DNA of 64,000 bases. It comes from Bacteroidota bacterium. Lineage in GTDB: Bacteria; Bacteroidota; Bacteroidia; Chitinophagales; BACL12. The notes below the pieces were generated by a model, which saw nothing but the letters and a program-made list of their open reading frames with translations, searched no databases and was not told where the DNA came from. The stretch lies in NCBI GenBank assembly GCA_016124275.1, contig WGOA01000051.1, positions 16,845 through 80,844 on the forward strand. Reading direction: 5' to 3'. Made by a program: the position numbers and the translations under genes. Positions 60,095-64,000 of this stretch are shown in pieces. Numbering within the stretch: position 1 is the first letter of the stretch; each line of letters starts with the position of its first letter.

Positions 60095-61276
60095 ATGGCC
60101 ATTCGCTTTCCGGACGGATTCATCTGGGGAACTTCCACCGCTGCGGCGCAAATAGAAACCGCATTTGACCACCAGTGGAAGGGGGTGCAAAGTCGCACGG
60201 GCGAGTATTTTCAACGCACCACCGATCACGAAAAAAGGCGCGGTGAAGATCTGGAAATCATCTGTTCGCTGGGCAAAGCCTACCGGATGAGCATGGATTG
60301 GTCGCGCCTGCAGCGATCGGCCTATGGCGAGTTTCATCCGGAAGTGGTCCAGGAGTACCGCGAGTTTTTAGAAGGCTTGAAGGCGCGCGGCATACACATC
60401 ATGCTGGTGTTGCATCACTTCGCCGAACCGCTTTGGTTTACGAGGGAAGGGGGATTTACGCGGGCCACAGCCATTCCTGTTTTCGTGGATTTTTGCCGCA
60501 AAATGGTTCGCTATTTTGGCGAGTACGCGAGCAGCTGGAACACGTTCAACGAGCCCGGCGGTTACATCATGATGGGGTACTTTTTGGGCATTTTTCCTCC
60601 GTACCAGAAGAACTTTTTTACGGTATTGCGCGTGCTGGGCAACATGAGCAAAGCGCATGAAGCTGTGTATGATTTGCTCAAAGAAGCTTATCCCGACAAG
60701 CCGGTCGGCATCTCCAAACACACCATGGTCTATGAGCGCGAAAGTGCGCTGGGTTGGTTTGCCGAACAGTTCAGCAATCGCTTTTATTTGGGCTACATCA
60801 CGGACCAGTTTCACCGGAAGGCCGATTTTGTCGGCATGAGTTATTACGGCCGTGTACCGCTTAAACCCATGCCCATTTCCGAAATTGATACACCGGGAAG
60901 ACTGGCCAAACGCGGGGTAAGGCACGATGACATGTGGGAATACTACCCACAGGGAATCGGCACCATCATTCGCCGCTTTCACGAGCGCTACGGGCTGCCC
61001 ATCTGGATTACAGAAAACGGACTGTGCACCAACGACGATGCTTTTCGTGTGGAAAGCATACGCGATTATCTGCACGTGATTCATCAATGCATGGAAGAAG
61101 GCATAGACATACGCGCTTATTTCCACTGGACCGCCTGGGATAATTTCGAATGGTTTCTGGGTCCGCAGTACCGCTTTGGTCTTTACAATACCGACTTTCA
61201 AACCATGGAGCGCACGCCAAAAGGATCGGCAGCTTATTTTTCGGCCATTGCCCGAACCAACCGCGTGCCGGATTGA
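60095..61276 (+). CDS. Glycoside hydrolase family 1 (beta-glucosidase/galactosidase)
   Basis: This 393-residue enzyme has the GH1 layout. 'FIWGTSTAAAQIE' is the N-terminal signature, the acid/base E153 is in 'TFNEPGGYIMMGYFLG', the nucleophile E307 is in 'LPIWITENGL', and 'YRFGLYNTDFQTMERTPKGS' is near the end. At 393 residues it is 40-60 shorter than typical GH1 enzymes, mostly from shorter loops. It has no signal peptide and so acts on cytoplasmic disaccharides. Divergence from galK suggests galactoside use. The start at 60095 gives the usual family N-terminus. Confidence 0.92.
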   Translation: MAIRFPDGFIWGTSTAAAQIETAFDHQWKGVQSRTGEYFQRTTDHEKRRGEDLEIICSLGKAYRMSMDWSRLQRSAYGEFHPEVVQEYREFLEGLKARGIHIMLVLHHFAEPLWFTREGGFTRATAIPVFVDFCRKMVRYFGEYASSWNTFNEPGGYIMMGYFLGIFPPYQKNFFTVLRVLGNMSKAHEAVYDLLKEAYPDKPVGISKHTMVYERESALGWFAEQFSNRFYLGYITDQFHRKADFVGMSYYGRVPLKPMPISEIDTPGRLAKRGVRHDDMWEYYPQGIGTIIRRFHERYGLPIWITENGLCTNDDAFRVESIRDYLHVIHQCMEEGIDIRAYFHWTAWDNFEWFLGPQYRFGLYNTDFQTMERTPKGSAAYFSAIARTNRVPD

Positions 61277-61325
61277 TCCGCGCCGGATGGAATGTGGGTA
61301 GGATTTTGCAACAATAATTTTTATT

Positions 61326-62912
61326 ATGATTCGCATATGTTTTATTATTGTTGTATCCGTCCTTAATTTTGCTGTAGTTGTTGGGCAAAAGAATTTTGTA
61401 GAAGTACGCGGGGAGCAGGAAGCGGCAGCAGCAGCAACCACAGAAAATGTTGTGGAATGGCTTGCTGCGTTTCCCCCGTATGAACAAGTTGTGGCACAAC
61501 TTTTTGCCAGCTTGCCCGATGACGAATTGCCCCTTCCACAAGACTGGTTCCTGGACCGCCACCCGGACGGCTGGCGTTTGCGCGCCCGAGCGTTGGAACA
61601 GGCCCAACGCTGGGTCTGGCTTGCCGAGACCAAAGCCTTTGCGGAAACGCTGACCGAGCCGGTTGAGTGGCCGGTCACAAACCCTGATTTTCGGCGCGAA
61701 GCCTATGCGGCCTGGACCAGCCCGGAGCGCGCAGCACCTTACAGTTTGCGCGTGTTTGTCGGGTATCTTGCAGCCAACCGCCACACCATGCAATGGGTTC
61801 AGCTTCCGGGCGAATGGCCCCCTGCCTTGTTGCAGGCGCTCGGTCTGGCCAGCCTGGACGAAGCCAGGCGGCTGCTGGAGCCGCCCGCGGTTTCAAAAGC
61901 TGCGGAAGCACTGGCGCAGCCGGCCTTTCCCCCTGACAGCATTGATCTTGCCGAAGCTTGCCTGCGCAAAGCGGTGGACGCCTACCGGCGCTTAAACGCC
62001 AGCAGGCCAGACTACAGCGCCGTTGAAGGCCGCCCGGTTTTAGCCCTCGACCTCGCGCTGGCCGAAAGCTGGAGCCTGCTGGAACGCAGCGGTCATGCCG
62101 CCCGCGGCAAAGTTTTTCTGGATCAGGTGCAGTTCTCGCCGTTCTACACGGCTTACGGACGCAATCTGCTCCAGGGGCTGCCGGACAGTGCGGTCCTGCT
62201 TTGTTCCAATCGCCTGGAAGCACTGCTCACCCGGGTCATCCAATTCCGGGAAAAATTGCGCATGGACGTGCAGATTGTGGACGGGCAGGGTCAGGCCGCA
62301 GCGGAGATCAAAGCCGAAGACCAGGCATTTGCCCGACCAAACCAGCCATTCGCGATAGCCCCGCCCCCGGATTCCGTCCTAAGCCCTTGGGTTTCCGAAG
62401 GGTTGTTTGCCCGATGGCGCCCTTCGCCCGACGATAAAAATGACCGCCATGCGGTGGACCTAAGCGAGCCCCAACGCGCCCTTGCCGCGCAACTGCGCGC
62501 GCAGCTTTACACAGACAGGTTTCGTTTTCCCGCCGTTACCCCGTCGCTGAACCTGGACCCGACAGCCGTGGCGATTGCGCACCGATACCGCCGAAGCGCC
62601 ATGGAAACGGCGCAGACCCTGGACGCCGCCGGGCAACCTGAAGAGGGGTTGCGGCTGCTCAACGTGCTGTACCGGCACCTGCCCGAATGGGTCATTCCGA
62701 TGCACCTGGCCGACTTACCGGTGGTGGTTTACTATTATCAACACGGCGCTGCGGAGCGCGCGGGCGAAATGGGCATGGCGCTCGCTAAGCGACTCTCCGG
62801 ATTGCGCCAAACGGATGCTGAAGCGGCCCTGGCTTTGGAAACGCTAACCTTGCTGGCGCAAGAAAACAGCCAGGTCGAATTGTTGCAGTACTATGAGCGG
62901 CTGCTGGAGTAA
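61326..62912 (+). CDS. Exported protein resembling the C-terminal region of DUF2723 proteins
   Basis: This 528-residue protein starts with a signal-like segment (MIRICFIIVVSVLNFAVVVG) and has no other membrane helix. Its C-terminal half recalls the soluble part of Bacteroidota DUF2723 (GT117) proteins. 'LLQGLPDSAVLLCSNRLEAL' sits where those have 'a..L...AILLTNGDNDT', and 'RSAMETAQTLDAAGQPEEGL' to 'WVIPMHLADLPVVVYYYQHG' matches their TPR-like tail. The acidic GDNDT-type residues are not kept. The resemblance is by eye and weak. It precedes the next gene with a 20-base overlap to that gene's longest open frame. Confidence 0.65.
   Translation: MIRICFIIVVSVLNFAVVVGQKNFVEVRGEQEAAAAATTENVVEWLAAFPPYEQVVAQLFASLPDDELPLPQDWFLDRHPDGWRLRARALEQAQRWVWLAETKAFAETLTEPVEWPVTNPDFRREAYAAWTSPERAAPYSLRVFVGYLAANRHTMQWVQLPGEWPPALLQALGLASLDEARRLLEPPAVSKAAEALAQPAFPPDSIDLAEACLRKAVDAYRRLNASRPDYSAVEGRPVLALDLALAESWSLLERSGHAARGKVFLDQVQFSPFYTAYGRNLLQGLPDSAVLLCSNRLEALLTRVIQFREKLRMDVQIVDGQGQAAAEIKAEDQAFARPNQPFAIAPPPDSVLSPWVSEGLFARWRPSPDDKNDRHAVDLSEPQRALAAQLRAQLYTDRFRFPAVTPSLNLDPTAVAIAHRYRRSAMETAQTLDAAGQPEEGLRLLNVLYRHLPEWVIPMHLADLPVVVYYYQHGAAERAGEMGMALAKRLSGLRQTDAEAALALETLTLLAQENSQVELLQYYERLLE
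62420..62430 (-). repeat. 11-mer CGGGCGAAGGG, copy 9 (in DUF2723-like gene)
   Basis: Exact copy in the opposite orientation, read as RPSPD. Confidence 0.95.
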
Positions 62913-62958
62913 CGCTTCCCTTTTCAGCCCGAAAAGCAGCCGAATCATAGGTAAACTT

Positions 62959-63696
62959 ATGCTCGCTGTGCTTTTGCTGACAGCTGGCGCAAAAATCCAC
63001 GCTCAAGTTGTGGAAAGCCCTGCAGCCCTTCGCCGGCAATGGATGGCCTCTTGCGACAGCCTGGAGACCCCGGTAATCCGCTGGAAAGCCAGCCAGGCGC
63101 AATCGCCTCAACCCCGCCTTGTCCCGGGCAGCGACCTTGAACGAAAAAACTACCGGGGCGAGCTTGCCCCCTTGCGCTACCGCCGCGAGTACACCTGTTA
63201 CGGTCCGGCGGATACGATCTACTTTCTGGAGCTTTACCGCCGAAACCGCTACTGGAAGGTGTACCGCTACCGGGTCATGAAGGGTAAAACCGTGCCGGAG
63301 GGTCCGCAATGGAGTTTTGATGCCCGGGGAAGGGCCACCGAGGTGCTCCACTGCGAAACCGGGCAAAGCACCTGCCGGCGCTGGCAAGCCCTGGCCTACT
63401 GGCCCAATGATTCGCTGGCGCGCATGGGCTGGTTCCTCAACGGCAAACCGGACAGCCTGCACCAATCCTGGTACGATCAGGGGGTTCTTCGCAGCCGGTT
63501 GCACTACCGCGACGGGAGGCTGCTCCAGGTGGACGGGCTCTGGAACGCCGATGGACAACCGCTGGAAACAGGCGGTTTTTCTCAAGGCCAGGGCGATTTG
63601 CTGCTCTATGCGCTCAACGGCACTCCGCTGGAGCGGCGAACCTACCGCGATGGCAAGGTTATCCGGCTAAAAAAGCTCAAAAAGCAGGCCGAGTAG
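62959..63696 (+). CDS. MORN-like/YwqK-type repeat secreted protein
   Basis: This 245-residue protein has a short signal peptide (MLAVLLLTAGAKIHAQ) and beta repeats of the MORN/YwqK type: 'GWFLNGKPDSLHQSWYDQGV', 'LRSRLHYRDGRLLQVDGLWN' and 'GTPLERRTYRDGKVIRLKKL'. Repeats read 'G..dg.....w...G.l......dG.l', often found in Bacteroidota exported proteins. The start at 62959 begins the signal peptide; the frame is open from 62893, overlapping the previous gene. Function is unknown. Probably co-transcribed with the preceding gene. Confidence 0.8.
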   Translation: MLAVLLLTAGAKIHAQVVESPAALRRQWMASCDSLETPVIRWKASQAQSPQPRLVPGSDLERKNYRGELAPLRYRREYTCYGPADTIYFLELYRRNRYWKVYRYRVMKGKTVPEGPQWSFDARGRATEVLHCETGQSTCRRWQALAYWPNDSLARMGWFLNGKPDSLHQSWYDQGVLRSRLHYRDGRLLQVDGLWNADGQPLETGGFSQGQGDLLLYALNGTPLERRTYRDGKVIRLKKLKKQAE

Positions 63697-64000
63697 GCGG
63701 GCCGGGGCAAGCTGCACCCGAAAAGTTGCAGCACCCAAAAAATTTTGCTCCCCCTGAGGCAACCTTGAGCAGCCCGGAAACGGAATACGCTTAGAAACAG
63801 CAAAGGCCAGCCCGGGAACGCTCCCATCCCGGTGCTCCACAAAGGCCAATGTTGTGAGCGTTGTCTCTTTTTTTCAGCATATTTTTTGCCCTCTCCTTTT
63901 TTGTATTGCCCACCTCGTAGCCGCCGGCCTGTCGTCAGACAGGCCGCGGCGGTTGGGCGGGGGCTGCGCGGGTGAGCGTTTTTCGGCCCCGCTACACCAA
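63697..64000. other. Intergenic right end of the window, 304 bases
   Basis: No convincing gene. It contains the direct repeat CAAAGGCCA (63801 and 63841 areas) and three GAGCGTT/AACGCTC segments. A long GC-rich hairpin at 63921-63952 is followed by a G-rich tract. Confidence 0.55.
63921..63952. repeat. REP-like GC-rich hairpin
   Basis: CCGCC-GGCCTGTC pairs with GACAGGCC-(GC)-GGCGG around a GTCA loop: 13 paired bases with a two-base bulge. It is followed by GTTGGGCGGGGG and is far more GC-rich than its AT-rich left flank. No T-run follows, so it is probably a REP-type element rather than a terminator. Confidence 0.55.

Noticed and set aside
63642..63842. A 66-codon minus-strand frame at the right end
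   Set aside because: It is antisense to the end of the MORN-like gene, with no protein features.

Overview
The window is a chromosomal segment of a Bacteroidota bacterium, most likely of the Saprospiria (Saprospiraceae/Lewinellaceae type). This rests on seven predicted type IX secretion (T9SS) cargo proteins with C-terminal 'PNP...G.Y.V' sorting domains, a TonB receptor with a carboxypeptidase-regulatory N-domain, ScpA and RecQ with Bacteroidota-style tails, TAnnTTTG-like -7 promoter boxes, and a lack of Shine-Dalgarno sequences. Base composition is moderately GC-rich and uniform. I saw no rRNA, tRNA, CRISPR array, insertion sequence or prophage gene. No boundary suggests a recent island.

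Layout. 1-1577: membrane protein, secreted cyclophilin and a small conserved protein. 1606-7403: a probable copper-handling block. A MauG/MbnH-like di-heme protein and an MbnP-like lipoprotein lie on the minus strand; on the plus strand are an HYC_CC_PP-type protein, a metal-type TonB receptor and two HMA-domain proteins. 7369-12133: a lipoprotein with an unnamed domain, a glycerophosphodiesterase, an omega-amidase with its methionine/glutamine aminotransferase partner, and mannose-1-phosphate guanylyltransferase. 12392-20702: recQ, a DUF4397 secreted protein, scpA, a secreted esterase, an epimerase and a DinB protein. 20713-28155: a tightly coupled MoxR-DUF58-DUF4350-DUF4129-SpoIIM operon with a divergent RDD gene. 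28339-35773: two tandem secreted arylsulfotransferase-like proteins, kbl and a large repeat protein. 35951-42377: an OmpA-like barrel, a CDGSH protein with an apparent frameshift, an ECF sigma/anti-sigma pair, and envelope polysaccharide genes (O-antigen ligase, GT2, GT9) around a secreted esterase. 42475-47307: infB-nusA-rimP. 47625-55225: YceI, a two-component system, a vWA protein and a TraB-like protein. 55286-63696: hydrolase, FG-GAP protein, galK, a GH1 glucosidase and two unknown proteins.

Most notable observations. (1) An 11-mer, CGGGCGAAGGG, occurs nine times exactly, in genes in different reading frames and between genes, far above chance; it may be a Chi-like or uptake-type signal. 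(2) The MbnP/MbnH-like pair sits beside copper-type transport genes. (3) An unnamed domain of about 145 residues occurs once in a lipoprotein (7369-8019) and twice at the C-terminus of a TraB-like protein (53183-55225). (4) A soluble protein resembles the C-terminal part of DUF2723 proteins. (5) A six-residue repeat is inserted in the TonB receptor's N-domain. All family assignments are by eye from the sequence; no database search was run.
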